From Escallonia rubra (lineage: Eukaryota > Streptophyta > Magnoliopsida > Escalloniales > Escalloniaceae), in contig JAVXUO010000074.1 of NCBI GenBank assembly GCA_033065855.1, positions 32,825 through 96,824 of the forward strand: a stretch of DNA of 64,000 nt. Reading direction: 5' to 3'. Numbering within the stretch: position 1 is the first letter of the stretch; the number at the start of each line of letters is the position of its first letter. The notes below the pieces were generated by a model, which saw only the letters and a program-made list of their open reading frames with translations, did not search any database and was not told the DNA's origin. Both the position numbers and the translations under genes were made by a program. Of this stretch, positions 22,130-33,179 are shown one piece after another.

Positions 22130-23760
22130 TTCAGAGTTCATTTTCAAGAGAATTCTCTCATTTGATAAAATGACTTTCTCACTCTAGAATCTAAAAGCTC
22201 TGGAATTCTAGAGAGAGAAACACAATTGGACCCTGATGTTGGACCCTAGCTTGGACAGTCGACTACTGGCCCTGTTCGTCTCCGCCTTGTCTGCACGGCA
22301 CTGCCACTCTTCACGGCCTGTCTGGGGAGCCTTGCTCTCTGCCCTTACTCCACCCTCACTGTCTATCACTTTGTACATCTGGCAGCTGACTCGGACTGCA
22401 TCCTTTGTGGCAGCTCCAAGTAATCTATGAACCAACTTCCTTGGCATCATTTTGGCGACTTTGCTGGAGAGATGAGTATCGTATTGCAGCCCGCATGTCT
22501 TGCATCCTTAGCCATCACGCATGTACAACAGAGGACTACCAGGTCAACCAACCAAAGCCTCAACCCCACTGTCCAAGAGGAGCATCATTTTGACAACCAA
22601 GAGGACATTTGTGCCGTTTGGCTCCAAGACCAATCCCAACATAATGCCCCCGACTTGCTCTAGTCGGCCTTTCCTGACTGTCGGCCTCCCGCCGCTAGCT
22701 CTACCCCTTTACAAACCACACCCTAAGAAGCTGATCCTCACCACTAACGTTTCTCTACCATTATCATCTCATCAATGCCTCTAGTTGCCCCGTCTGGGAG
22801 CTCAGGTGCCAGAATCATACCGACTGAGCATAAATTCTCTCCTGCTTTGCATGTCACCAAGGCATGATGCGTCCCTATGGCATCGATGGAGTTGTATTTT
22901 TTCCAGACTAAGATAATTTTCAAGCTACAATTGTTCTTACCCAAGTCCACTGGCACCACCCTTGATGCCATCACCTACTTCCTTGGGGGCTTCACCCCTT
23001 CCCTATCCAAAGTAGGCCAGGTTCCCTCACCCTCCACCTCAACATTGCATAGCGACTTGGTAGGTGGTGCGCGGGGTGGCTCGAGCTACATTACCTAAGT
23101 CTCGATAGTGTTGGCCGACATTCCCTTAGGCCTTGCGACCGCCCTTACCAGGTATATATGCATGCAAACGTCTCACCGACCCTCCCCTGCCTCTGTAACT
23201 CAGCTAGTCATCGATGCCAACCAACCACCCTAAGTCCCCCCTCCGTCTCATCTCAACCTCTCGTGCTCATGGTCTCATCACCACCCCTTATCCACTTTTT
23301 TTTACGCTTAGAAAAAATTCTTCATTTTTTGCAGCCGGGTCACCACCCTCAGCGATCTCCCTCGGCACCCTTGCCCGAACTCCACTCTTTTTTTTAGACT
23401 TAGTTAGTAAAAAAATTTCTATCATGTAGTCTCTCACACCCTCATCCTCTCTCTCCGACACTTAAAAAAAATTTCAACAAAATTTTTTCCTACCTTTCCC
23501 ACCACTCACCTCATCCTCTTTCCAACACTTAGAAAAAATTTCAACAAAATTTTTCACCCCCTTCCCATATGCTCCTTCCAACACTTAGAAAAAATTTCAA
23601 AATTTTTTCACCCCCAGCCCCTCACATGCTCTTTTCAATACTTAGAAAAAATTTCAACAAATTTTTTCATGCCCCTCCCACCACCCCTTTCATTTTCTTT
23701 ATATACACTTGAAAAATTTTCCTTAGGGGCAACACAAAAAAAAATATATATATATCTTTT
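22130..23760 (+). mobile_element. Fragment of the same gypsy-type family (LTR end plus leader)
   Basis: Aligns with 9790-12700 of the element at 8.4 kb: the GAGAGAGAAACACA leader, the GGACCCTGATGTTGGACC-like block, CTGACTCGGA-TGCATCCTTTGTG, the primer-site-like TGGCGACTTTGCTGGAGA (22451-22468), then GCATCAATGCCTC-like sequence and the GGTAGGTGGTGCGCGGGG segment (23059). Much of the gag region is deleted and no open frame is coding. It may be a deletion derivative or a recombination remnant. Confidence 0.65.
23452..23675. repeat. Tandem ACTTAGAAAAAATTTCAAC repeats
   Basis: Four units about 60 bp apart, each CACTTAGAAAAAATTTCAAC followed by AAATTTTTTC and a C-rich spacer. Each core is an A/T inverted repeat. 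Related single units occur at 12470-12560 and 13480-13500 in the other copy. Confidence 0.7.
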
Positions 23761-24007
23761 TGGCACCCCTCCTACCCCCACGCCTGGGTAACCTCCCCAA
23801 GCTCGGGCAGCTCTTTCTCTCTCTCTTAAAATCATCTCTCATTAAAGAAACCCATTCACTCTTCATTTCTCTCTCTTCCTTTTTCTTTCTCCAATCACTT
23901 CAACATTTTACTTTTTCACTCTTTCATTCAACTTTTCCATCTTACATCACCTAAGACTTTTCTTTCTCTTCCCCACTGCCCGAGACTCCCTCTCTATTTC
24001 CCCACTT

Positions 24008-24020
24008 TACTCTCTCTCTT

Positions 24021-24066
<46 letters not shown>
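24008..24066. repeat. (CT)n microsatellite
   Basis: A long uninterrupted CT run followed by ATATAT and T-rich sequence up to 24121. Confidence 0.9.
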
Positions 24067-24069
<3 letters not shown>

Positions 24070-24121
24070 TATATATATATTTTTTTTTATTTTAATTTTT
24101 TTTTTTATTTTTTTTTTTTTT

Positions 24122-24703
24122 GTGTGTGGTTACTTAGCATTGGATGTACTTTCCTCGACAAAGGAAGGTCGAGTTACTCGTGAAATGGAAAGATGTTCCC
24201 CTTCATGTTAGGAAAAAATTGGTAAGAATGCACTTCGTCCATCTTAGTTTACTAGATGCAATCATGATATATCGTAGTACTCTGAGCATCGTAAAGCGGT
24301 AAGTCTGAATATTGAAAGGACGGATTCCTAACATTAGATTATACAGTGTGCAACTTGAAATGCTGTGGAACTGCAATGTGAATTTTGTTTCTTTAAACCC
24401 ACGGAAAAATGTGATGAATGTGTATGTGGGTAAGTTTTATATGAGCAATTTGGCTGATTTTTGTGTTTTGAAACTTAGATTCCCAGCTCTTGTGCAATAG
24501 GCAGCAGCAAGTAAGATGCAACCATTTATAACGTAACACAGAGAATTACACCGAATCTTCACAACTTAACATCGAAATGAAATGCACTTTCTAACACCCT
24601 GAAACCGAACAACGGTTCCGGCAACAGCACACCACCAGAAGAAAAAAGAGGCTCACACAATGTTGAAATGGCACTACAATACTGCAACGTTATAATTATA
24701 TTA
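24122..24703. other. Region downstream of the sulfotransferase gene
   Basis: Holds a short plus-strand open stretch around 24141-24303 (reads LLVKWKDVPLHVRKKL) and another at 24312-24500, neither of which I recognise. 24520-24703 is presumably the 3' untranslated region and terminator of the minus-strand sulfotransferase. Confidence 0.35.
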
Positions 24704-25762
24704 TTAGGAGGATGTACCCAAAGTCAATCCAGAACCCATGAACTTTTGCTCCGTGATCCGATCTAGCTTTTCTTTCATTTCCACAGTCAAGTGGCTCTCC
24801 CAATCTCCTATTTGGCCTTTCCTAAAGAAGTCGCGGTTGTTGATAACAATTTCAGGGCTAAAACGATGAACACCTGTCTTGTTCACTACTAGACTTGTCA
24901 GATTCTCGAAGCTACAAAGCTTCAGTATTTCTTGGACCACCCCTTTTTCCTCCTCTTCCAATGAGAAAGGTTGGCCCATAAACTCAGCCAATCTCTTAAG
25001 GTACATTGACGGTTCCCTCCTCAGATCCTCGTACTTCAAAAAAAGTACCTTGTCAGGCGATTCTAGGCTTGCTTTCCAATATACCAAAACTTGATCCCAA
25101 AAGGGTCCATAATCAGAAACTCCTTCACAGAACAACTCGAAGGCTTCACGCAATGATAAAGGTGGCAATTCTTTAGGTCTTAGCTTTGCCATGAAATACC
25201 ACTTAGAAATGAGCACGTCCTTGGGCTCACGGCAAAGGTAGACAAACTTGCAGCCAGAAGATATTACATTTTCTGGAAACATATGGTATGCAAGGTGAGT
25301 AGCGAATAAGCGAGGCGAAGCAAGAAGTTCGACATTGGTTACTGGATAGTCCTTATAAATATGAACCTCTAGAAAGGGGATACAACCATGGGGGCCAGTG
25401 TTTAGCAAAGGGTGGTTGGAGAAATCAAAAGAAAATCGGTGCATGGTGGCGAACACTAGGGCTTTTAGCCATGTGGTGCCGCATTTCGGAAATGTGGCTA
25501 AGAAGATATCGGACGGTCGAGGCTTGAAGTGATTTTGTAGCAACAAAACCCCTTTGAGCTCATCCATTGGTTTAAGCCAAAAGCCTTGGTATTGAAGGAG
25601 ATATTCAGTCATCCAGCCTTTCGCTTTGGGAAGGATAAGCATCAGCTCTCTGTGTTTTTGGTAGGTTTCCTCGTAGTTTTCTTCTCCTTCTTCCCTTTTT
25701 TGGCTTCCAATATTCTTGGCACTGGGAGTGTAGAATTGCTCTGGAACAGTGGAATTAGCCAT
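24704..25762 (-). CDS. Cytosolic sulfotransferase (SOT)
   Basis: An intronless 352-residue protein, the usual size and structure for plant cytosolic sulfotransferases. These move a sulfonate group from PAPS to hydroxyls of small acceptors such as flavonoids, hydroxyjasmonate, brassinosteroids or desulfoglucosinolates; the acceptor cannot be told from sequence. Visible motifs: PAPS loop FPKCGTTWLKAL (91-102), the likely catalytic His in ATHL (156), 3'-phosphate site CREPKDVLIS (177-186), and the C-terminal RKGQIGDW (314-321). All key residues are present. The frame is open 56 codons further upstream, but that extension spans the TATA box (25826-25834) and reads as hydrophobic noise, so I take MANSTVPEQ as the start. 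A damaged copy lies at about 29405-29945 on the same strand. Confidence 0.9.
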   Translation of the reverse strand: MANSTVPEQFYTPSAKNIGSQKREEGEENYEETYQKHRELMLILPKAKGWMTEYLLQYQGFWLKPMDELKGVLLLQNHFKPRPSDIFLATFPKCGTTWLKALVFATMHRFSFDFSNHPLLNTGPHGCIPFLEVHIYKDYPVTNVELLASPRLFATHLAYHMFPENVISSGCKFVYLCREPKDVLISKWYFMAKLRPKELPPLSLREAFELFCEGVSDYGPFWDQVLVYWKASLESPDKVLFLKYEDLRREPSMYLKRLAEFMGQPFSLEEEEKGVVQEILKLCSFENLTSLVVNKTGVHRFSPEIVINNRDFFRKGQIGDWESHLTVEMKEKLDRITEQKFMGSGLTLGTSS

Positions 25763-25825
25763 GGATGAAAGTTTTTGAGGTAACAATAGAAGGATAATAT
25801 GGTTTGCGATGGTACTACCATGACC

Positions 25826-25834
25826 ATATATATA
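25826..25834 (-). promoter_or_regulatory. TATA box of the sulfotransferase gene
   Basis: TATATATA about 65 bases upstream of the chosen ATG on the minus strand, with a second ATATATAG at 25837-25844. Spacing suits a short 5' leader. Confidence 0.55.
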
Positions 25835-25849
25835 GAATATATAGACAGG

Positions 25850-26398
25850 CCTGTAACATATGAACGCAGCAGATGGACCCCAGATTTCCATTGTTATTAT
25901 TTTGATTAAATGTCCTTTTCTCTGAAACAATCTTGATAACTTAAGCTTACCAGACGTAAAAGTTTATTGAGTGGGTACAACATGCAATACAATTGTCAAA
26001 AAAAAAAAAAGACATATCTATCCTGAAATTCTGATCTCTCACTATAACTTGGAGGAGTGGAAAAAAATTTACATGAATCATGAATTCAATTATTTGTCAC
26101 ATGATACATGGCAGCATAGTGCACAGAGCCCCCGCTATTACGGGTGTGGATACTGCATATATATTTTCTATTGTGTTTATACTAAATAAAAAGCACAAAT
26201 TTATACTACTTATAAAAGTATGAATCTTATAAATTATTTTATTCCATTTTTACCCTTCGTTAATCACTCTGATAGCAATCATACCCTTTCATGAATACTT
26301 TTTATTATCCTACTCTTTCATAAATACTAGTATTAATTACTAATTTTGTAATAATTTCCGGTTTTGCCCTTCGTTAGTTATTTCAATAACAACCCTAT
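25850..26398. other. Upstream region of the sulfotransferase gene
   Basis: AT-rich promoter-side DNA without a gene. A segment at 26205-26260 (TATAAAAGTATGAATCTTAT) recurs at 28050-28110 on the other side of the solo LTR. Confidence 0.45.
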
Positions 26399-27856
26399 TG
26401 AAACCAACAAAAATAACCCTAGAGGGGGGAGAATAGGGTTTTTGAAAAATTAATGAGAAAATTAAACTAAGCACTCTCATGGATCTCAATCAAATCAAGT
26501 AAAACTTCAATGAAGATGTTAACTAAACAATCTTAAACAATTAAAAAACAATAAGTAAAGAGATTGAGTTAGAGATACTTGACAATGAGATTTAAATGGT
26601 TCGGCTTGAACTACCCTCAAGCCTACATCCACCTCTTCAAGGAAGTCCCTTGTAAGAGCACTAGAATTCACTAGCAACAATCTTGTTTCAGGTCAAGATC
26701 AAAACCCTTACAACACTTGGTGATATCCCCACACCAAGCACAAGCCTTGAATCCACAAAGCTCACCCAAGACTTGACAAACCCAAGCCTTGATCACAATC
26801 CTTTTACAAAGATCAAATGTGTACAAAGAAACCCTCTTGAAAGAAAATGAGTACAGATGAAGTTCTAGTGCAATAGAGAGATGATAGAATTGATGACTTG
26901 AAGCATGCTCACTCTCAATCAAAGAATTGCTCACAAAGATGCTCTCTTTAATGATGTAAAATCATGAAGATGAAGAGAGATAAGTTTAATCTATGAGCCT
27001 TGATGTTTCTCTAATGAATGGAGGCTTAGAATGTGGTTTCCATTGTGTTTGATGAAGCCCCAAAATATTTATATAGAGAAGAGATCAAATATAACCGTTA
27101 TAGGCATAAAGTGGGCAAAACTGCCATTGCAGTCGACTGTATTCTCAATGCAGTCGATTGTATTCCCTATAAACTAAACGTTGGAGTTTTGTCCTCGAAA
27201 ATAGCCGTTGGAACTGAATTTTGACCAATGCAGTCAACTGTATTCCAATGCAGTCGACTGGATTCAAATACAGTCGACTGTATTACCCTACTGCCTATCG
27301 GCTGCCTCACGGAACCCTCTTTCCTATTTTTGGCATAACTTTCTCTAGAAAAATCGGATTGAGGTGCCGTTTTTTGCGTTGGAAAGATAATGAAAATTTT
27401 TATCAAGATATGAAAATATTATTACCAAAATAGTTTTTGAGAAAATCTGATTGAGCTCCAAAGTTCACTCATTTTCAAGAACCACACTTGTGTGAAAGGT
27501 TATGAACTCACATGCAATGCACAAGGTGTCCTAAGGTCTTTTTAGGTCATAGTCATCAACCCAAGCATCAAACCAAGACTAGTTACATAATTGTAAAGAT
27601 CAATCAATAATAACTTAGCCTATGCATTCTTTCTTGCTCTTTGACATTGGACTTGATGAAGCTTCCATAGCATGTCACCATAGCTTTAAGCTTCTTTGTC
27701 TTTAATCCATCTATCCAACTTCTCAAATGTGTCTTCATGAGTGTGCATGTATATACCTACTAAGAATACACTCAAAGCGTACATTAGAACATAATCAATG
27801 TGTAGTTATCATCAAAACAAGATGTAAGCCTAGGTTATCCAACCCTAGGGCTAACA
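26399..27856 (-). mobile_element. Solo LTR related to the Sirevirus-like element at 52-62 kb
   Basis: Starts TGAAACCAACAAAAATAACC and ends CCTAGGGCTAACA, the same ends as the LTRs at 51957 and 60994, and shares the TTAAATGGTTCGGCTTGA and CAAGGAAGTCCCTTG-like blocks. It is 1458 bp long, slightly longer than those LTRs, and more diverged. It carries five or six degenerate CAGTCGACTG palindromes (27128-27283) and a TATTTATATAG TATA-like box (minus, about 27065). No internal domain adjoins it, so it most likely arose by LTR-LTR recombination. The flanking five bases (CCTAT, CCTGC) match only partly. Confidence 0.8.
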
Positions 27857-27965
27857 CCTGCCCTTCCCTAATTAGTTTTTTTGTAATGCGTTTAATAAAC
27901 ATTAGGTCATTAATTTAATCTAAACCTACATTTGAACATTGCAAAACAAAATGTGTGGTTGCGAA

Positions 27966-28052
<87 letters not shown>

Positions 28053-28521
28053 ACCTATAAAAGTACGAATATTATAAATCATTTTTAGACGATTATATTT
28101 TTCGTTAATTACGTCAATTACATTCTTACCCTTCTTTTATTACTCCGTTTTAAATTTTGATGAAATTAAAAGAACATTGGGTAATGAATCTATTCTATAC
28201 ATTGGAAAATGAAAAATGTGATGAGAAAGAAAACTAAAAAATTTCTTTATTATTCTCTTTTTAATATGGTTAAAATGAAATAAACAATAAATATTGAACT
28301 GGTAAATGAGAACTGTGATTCTTCGCATTTTTAGGTTAGCAAACAATTAATCAATTGAAAAACTGAAAAAAAAAATAAAGAAACTGAAATACGTGAAAAA
28401 TCAATCAATAAACAAAAGAAAATATGTTGAAAAAAGGGTTAAATATGCATAAAAAAAACAAGGCTTAAATATGGTGTCAATTTGAACTGAAAATATACTG
28501 AGTTATTGCAGTCGAAGACAG
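27857..28521. other. Gene-free AT-rich stretch with palindromic microsatellite
   Basis: No gene. The notable content is the AC/AT/GT run at 27968-28048. Confidence 0.5.
27968..28048. repeat. (AC)n(AT)n(GT)n self-complementary microsatellite
   Basis: An AC run, a short AT run and then a GT run. The AC and GT arms are reverse complements, so a single strand can fold into one long hairpin. Confidence 0.9.
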
Positions 28522-28559
28522 GGTGTTTTGCATTTCTTATTGATGAAATGCAAAACACC
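28522..28559. repeat. Perfect 15-bp inverted repeat (hairpin)
   Basis: GGTGTTTTGCATTTC and its exact complement are separated by an 8-base loop (28537-28544). No element ends or target duplications are seen around it. Confidence 0.8.
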
Positions 28560-29404
28560 TGATCTTAAAAATTACAAATATTAACTGTAAACCAATTTAA
28601 CAGATTACAAAAATAAGGACGTAGATTTATTCTTTTAAATTTCTCCATTTCCTTAATTTTTTTTTTAAATTAAAAATTCGTTTTCACTTGAGTTTAATTT
28701 TTTTTTTTTACTTTGAGTGCAATTATAAGCATCTTTACTTGAAAATATACTTTTTAATGTTTTAAAGTTTAAAATACTTTGATTATAGGGAGGTTGCTTT
28801 TGTTATTTAAACGTGAAAATTCCGAGTCACAACGGAGTGATAATATAACTACATCAACACTCATCGCCATATATTGTGTTACTACTCATAAGCTGTTTAT
28901 CTTGAGACAACGTAAGACCATATCCATATTTTACTACCCAGTTAGTATCAAAGTAAGACCATATCCATATTTTACTTTTACTTTGAGACAACGTTGTAGG
29001 AAAATAGTTTTTTAGCTACCCTGGTTATCAGAAGATATATATTACCCCCTGTATAATGACAATTAATTATCACTAAATTAAAAACTTTAGGATTTTAAAT
29101 GTTCAAATTGAAAGGTTAGGATTTTATTTGCCAAAATTACAAATGTTAGGGAGTTATTTTGCATTGAAGCCATATTAATACTAAGAGTTTTCTTTCGAGA
29201 ATTTTCGTGGAGTGTTTGTCCTTGTTTGGAATCTAACATGCAGCGTCTTGCACATAACAAAGACAACACAACTAACAAATTTACACGAGTTTGGTCTCAA
29301 CATGGCATGGAAATGAGCAACTGCGTAATTACCTTAGAAAAAAGGATCTCGCATATTTGGGAGATGACAGATACTACACAACCGAGAGTGGTGCGTTAAC
29401 TATT
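28560..29404. other. Gene-free AT-rich stretch
   Basis: No gene. A direct duplication of GTAAGACCATATCCATATTT occurs at about 28910 and 28952. Confidence 0.5.
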
Positions 29405-29945
29405 TTGAGGATACACCCAGAGTCAATCCAGAACCAATGAACTTTTGCTCCGTGATTAGATCCAGCTTTTCTTTCGTCTTCAGTCAACTGATTTTTCCAA
29501 TCTCCTACTTGGCCTTTCTTAAAGAAATCGCTATTGTTGATAACAATTTCAGGGCTAAAACGATTAATACCAAACTTCTCAGGTTCTCAAAACTACACAA
29601 ACTTCCAAACTTCTCAGCTTTTCTTATTCACTTCCAAACTTCTCAGGTTCTCGAAACTACACAAAGTGAGTATTTCTTGCACCACCCCTTTTTGCTGTTC
29701 CTCCATTGAAAAAAGGCCGGCCCATAAACTCCGCTAATCTCTTAAGGCAAATTGATGGGTCTCGCTTCAGATCCTCACACTTCAAAAAAAGCACCTTATC
29801 TGGAAGTTCAATACTAGCCTTCCAAAATACCAAAACTTGATCCCTATATGGACCATAGACCGAAACCCCTTCACAGACAGACTCAAAGGCTTCAAGCAGA
29901 GAAAAGGGTGGCAATTCCTTGGGTCTTAATTTTGTCAAGAAATGC
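29405..29945 (-). pseudogene. Truncated sulfotransferase pseudogene
   Basis: Clearly similar to the C-terminal half of the gene at 24704-25762: same sense and same end (GAGTCAATCCAGAACC near the stop), the RKG-region codons at about 29515, then DQVLVFWKAS, PDKVLFLKCEDL and LKRLAEFMGRPF. The codons for the PAPS loop, catalytic His and CREPKD motif are missing; similarity stops at about 29945, at the codons matching residue 193 of the intact protein. A local triplication of CCAAACTTCTCAGGTTCTC-like sequence (29570-29665) breaks the frame. It cannot make an active enzyme. It marks an old tandem duplication of the locus. Confidence 0.85.
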
Positions 29946-30094
29946 TGTAGGAAATTATAAGGCGGTAATGGAAAAAACTGGAAATAGCGCACGTCGAATG
30001 GTTTGCATTCTTTCCTTAAGAGTATTTGCTCCATTATAATCTGCTTAGGGTTGCAGCAAATCTGTCTCTCAAGATAAAGCATGCAAAATTGATC
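29946..30094. other. Unassigned DNA between pseudogene and Copia LTR
   Basis: Short sequence with no similarity to the intact sulfotransferase upstream half; nothing recognised. Confidence 0.4.
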
Positions 30095-31442
30095 TGTTGA
30101 TCACAACAGATTGCAATCAACAAACAAAAATTTGAGAGAGAGAGCAAGAGAGAAATTCGAAGTGAGAAATGAGTCTGACTATCAGCCCTATCTATTGACA
30201 ACAACAGGTGCCTTGAATAGGTGCAATGAGTTGTGACAGTTAAATGACAGCTAGTTAAGTGACTCTACAGGTGTCACTTAACAGTCACAAGCTGTAAACA
30301 CAGCAAACAGATACAACATTTGAACAAAGAGGCACCATGAACATGTGCCTTTTGAAATTAAACAGATCAGAAATTTGTTTAATTTCACCAACAGTCATAT
30401 TGTTTCAGTCAAAAAATGCAACTATTCTAGTTCACAGGTTGAATTTGTCAGAAAAAGTTAAGGCTGGGCTAGGGGCGAGGGATCTTAGCGACCCACTTCG
30501 CACGTGCGCTAAAAGTGCCATTAAGCCGTCGTCGTCGCCATCGCTGCTGCTTGCACCAGCGCGGCCGCACGCGCATGCGGTGCACTGCACATGTGCGAAT
30601 GCATGGCCATACATACTTTGTGTTTTTAGAACAACATATTATGTCACATGGTCACTTAAATACCCTTAACCTTTTTATTTCCCAAGCATTGTGGGTATCC
30701 ATATCATGACCCTTTTCAACCTTATTAAATGTCAATCTTTTAGAGTTTATATCTTTCTAACTAATCAATCAAGTTTATTGATTCTTCTTGGATATTAAAC
30801 CTTGTAGTACAACGTTCAATAAGGTATGAATCAATTTGTGGAAAATTCCCGACAATTTTCCCCAGTTTTCCAAAATAGAATTTTATAACATTTTCTTATT
30901 TAGAAAATGTGCCTCTCTCTATCGTTTGGTAGGCTGTACTATGATAAAGGTGTCTTTCGACTTGAACCTTTACCATATAGTAATGAAGTCAATCAGAATT
31001 CAGAGTAGCCTTAGCCTTGAACTAAGAATCCCTGGTGAAAGATCATCACTATTATGTGTAGAACTTCCCAACCAAAATTTCAAATACTGCACATTTACGG
31101 CCTTGTGCTACATCTTAGGACTTTCATAAGTGCCATAGAGACAAGCTCAAATCTCGTAGAAGCGGCCCTACTTCCCACACTTATATAGGTAAATCTAATA
31201 AGGTGTACTCATATGACCTGCACCCTCTTTTAAGGACATCGATTTATTAAGGAAATAACTCCCACCCTCATCTTGTTCTCCATACAAGTATTCACTACCT
31301 TGAGATGGCATGAAGATCAAAATCTTCATCTTTTAGTGCATCCTTGGCTATAAATACAATGTGTTTTTCCATTTAACTATAAGATCAGAAGTTACTCTAA
31401 TGTCTGATTGGTTTCCACATGCATGTTACCTCTATAATTTCA
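30095..31442 (-). repeat. Probable 3' LTR of decayed Copia element A
   Basis: The Copia pol frame ends at 31479 (minus sense); a purine-rich CCAGGGAGATGGGC follows, and then TGAAATTATAGAGG begins an LTR-like unit at 31442. The far end is placed at TGTTGATCACAACA (30095), which gives a TG...CA unit of about 1.35 kb, but there is no second LTR in the window to confirm it. A GC-rich patch (30530-30600) lies inside. Confidence 0.45.
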
Positions 31443-31478
31443 CGAGCTTTAAGCCCATCTCCCTGGTAGTTTTCCATA

Positions 31479-31627
31479 TTAGGGGCCTAGGCCTTTTGTA
31501 AAGGGATCATCCAAATTACCTTTGGACTTCACATAACTAATAGTAACGACTCCTTTGCTTAGTTTTTCTCTCACATAGCTATGTATAAGACTTATATGTC
31601 TAGAATTCCTATTGTAAACCTTACTAT
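31479..31627 (-). pseudogene. Copia element A, end of RNase H domain
   Basis: On the minus strand this reads RHISLIHSYVREKL, then GVVTISYVKSKGNLDDPFTK and a stop. That is the C-terminus of a Copia RNase H/pol protein (the ..VR..L..G.....YV.S..N.AD..TK pattern). It is cut at 31627 by CACTA 2 and continues at 41087 with the preceding RNase H codons. Confidence 0.85.
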
Positions 31628-31659
31628 TACTACAAGAAAAGACGTCTTTTGCGCCGGAT

Positions 31660-31945
31660 TTTTAGCGACGGAATCTATTCCGCCGCTAAAAGGAGTGTTC
31701 CCGACGGAAACCTCCGTCAGAAAAACTAAGTCGAAAAATATTATTTAAGCGACGGATTTATTCCGTCGTAATAAACTTCGTCGGTAAAAATAGGTCTTCA
31801 CCGACAGAAACCTCCATCAGTAAAACTCCGTCGTAAAATATTATTTAAGCGACGAATTTATTCCGTCGCAAAAAACTCCGTCAGTAAAAATAGGTCTTCA
31901 CCGACGGACTTTTAGCGACGGAGTTATTCCGTCGCTAAAAGTCTA
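31660..31945. repeat. CACTA 2 left subterminal repeats
   Basis: Repeated TTAGCGACGGA / CCGACGGA and inverse TCCGTCGCTAAA motifs. By analogy with En/Spm these are transposase accessory-protein binding sites. Confidence 0.75.
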
Positions 31946-32079
31946 TTTAACTCTCAGATCTGGTTTGAACTGTCACTGCTTCTCTCTTCGAAAATCCCAA
32001 AACCATTTCCGGCGATTGTGCCACCGCTGTTCTCACATCCTGTCCCACCTTCGGCACCACCGAAAGCCTCAACACCGGC

Positions 32080-32236
32080 GGCGACCTCCCTCGACACCGA
32101 TGGTGACTTCCCTCGACCCCGGCGGTGACCTCCCTCGACAACGGCGGTGACTTCCCTCGACGCCGGCGGTGACCTCCCTCGACAACGGCGGTGACCTCCC
32201 TCGACACCGGCGATGACCTCCCTCGACACCGGTGAC
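32080..32236. repeat. 22-bp minisatellite
   Basis: About seven copies of GGTGACCTCCCTCGACACCGGC-like units with exact 22-base spacing from 32102 to 32212. Because 22 is not a multiple of three, all three minus frames stay open, producing spurious Arg/Val-rich frames. Confidence 0.85.
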
Positions 32237-32239
32237 TCC

Positions 32240-33175
32240 CATCAGGTAATTTTTTTTCATAGTGTTTAATATCACTACCCATTTTTTTCTTTTATTATGT
32301 TACAATTAAATGCCCTTTATGCTTCATTTTCAGTAGCAATCGCCGACAGTCACTACGGCAAACTCCGATAGCCGTCCCCTACCGACCATCGCTGCCGTCC
32401 AACTCCAGCAGCCACCTTTGTCCGCTGCCTCTACCAACTAGAATAATGAAAATAATCTCATCCAAAAATGAGACTAGTTTCAAACAAAATAAATTAGAAG
32501 CTAAAAAAGTTGACTCGTATTGTAATTGATCGGGTTAAGTGGCGTTGGATCTAGATGGGATGGGACGGGACGGAACTGGGCAAGGGACATTAAAATTAAG
32601 ATGACGCAATATGGGGAAGGGGGTGGTGGTTTGCGGCGCCCCATATTGTCTCCTTGATAAATAACAATCTTGCGACGCAAAGAGTAATTGAGATTACTAA
32701 GTATATAAGTATTATTTGACAAGTCAACTCAACGACATTATAAAGTTTAATTCCCCATTTTGAAATTTATGTGGAATTTCGTAAAACTTAGAAACATGTA
32801 GTTGCCACTTGCGCTCACATTATTACGGTAAGATTTTATGGTCCATGTACTTCAAAGCCCAGCACATCCGAAATAGACATATGGGGCTGAGCAACTTCCT
32901 TCGGCCCATTGTGTTGTATCCAAAAACCCAAAGTAGAGTAGTACGCCTAGTCCTGTGAGTCTGTGACGAATTCTAGCCCATCACCTAGTACATTTCTTGT
33001 ATTCTTAGTAATTTGAAATGAATTTGCTACACTTCTAGCAACTTTACAAAATTAAACAATCTTGCTGGACCTACTAATTTGACTAGTAGTCATTTGTGGT
33101 AGGGCTTGATCATTCAATAGTCAATATGGATAAAAAAAAATGTAAAACAAATATGTATGTACGAGTGTATGACCC
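32240..33175. other. Unassigned CACTA 2 interior
   Basis: No recognisable gene or repeat between the minisatellite and the long array. Confidence 0.45.
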
Positions 33176-33179
33176 ATTT

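Noticed and set aside
25763-25930. 56-residue N-terminal extension of the sulfotransferase
   Set aside because: It spans the TATA box and has no similarity to family members, which begin near the MANSTVPEQ position.
31947-32282. Arg/Val/Glu-repeat protein frames on the minus strand
   Set aside because: The 22-bp minisatellite keeps all three frames open, so openness is not evidence of coding.
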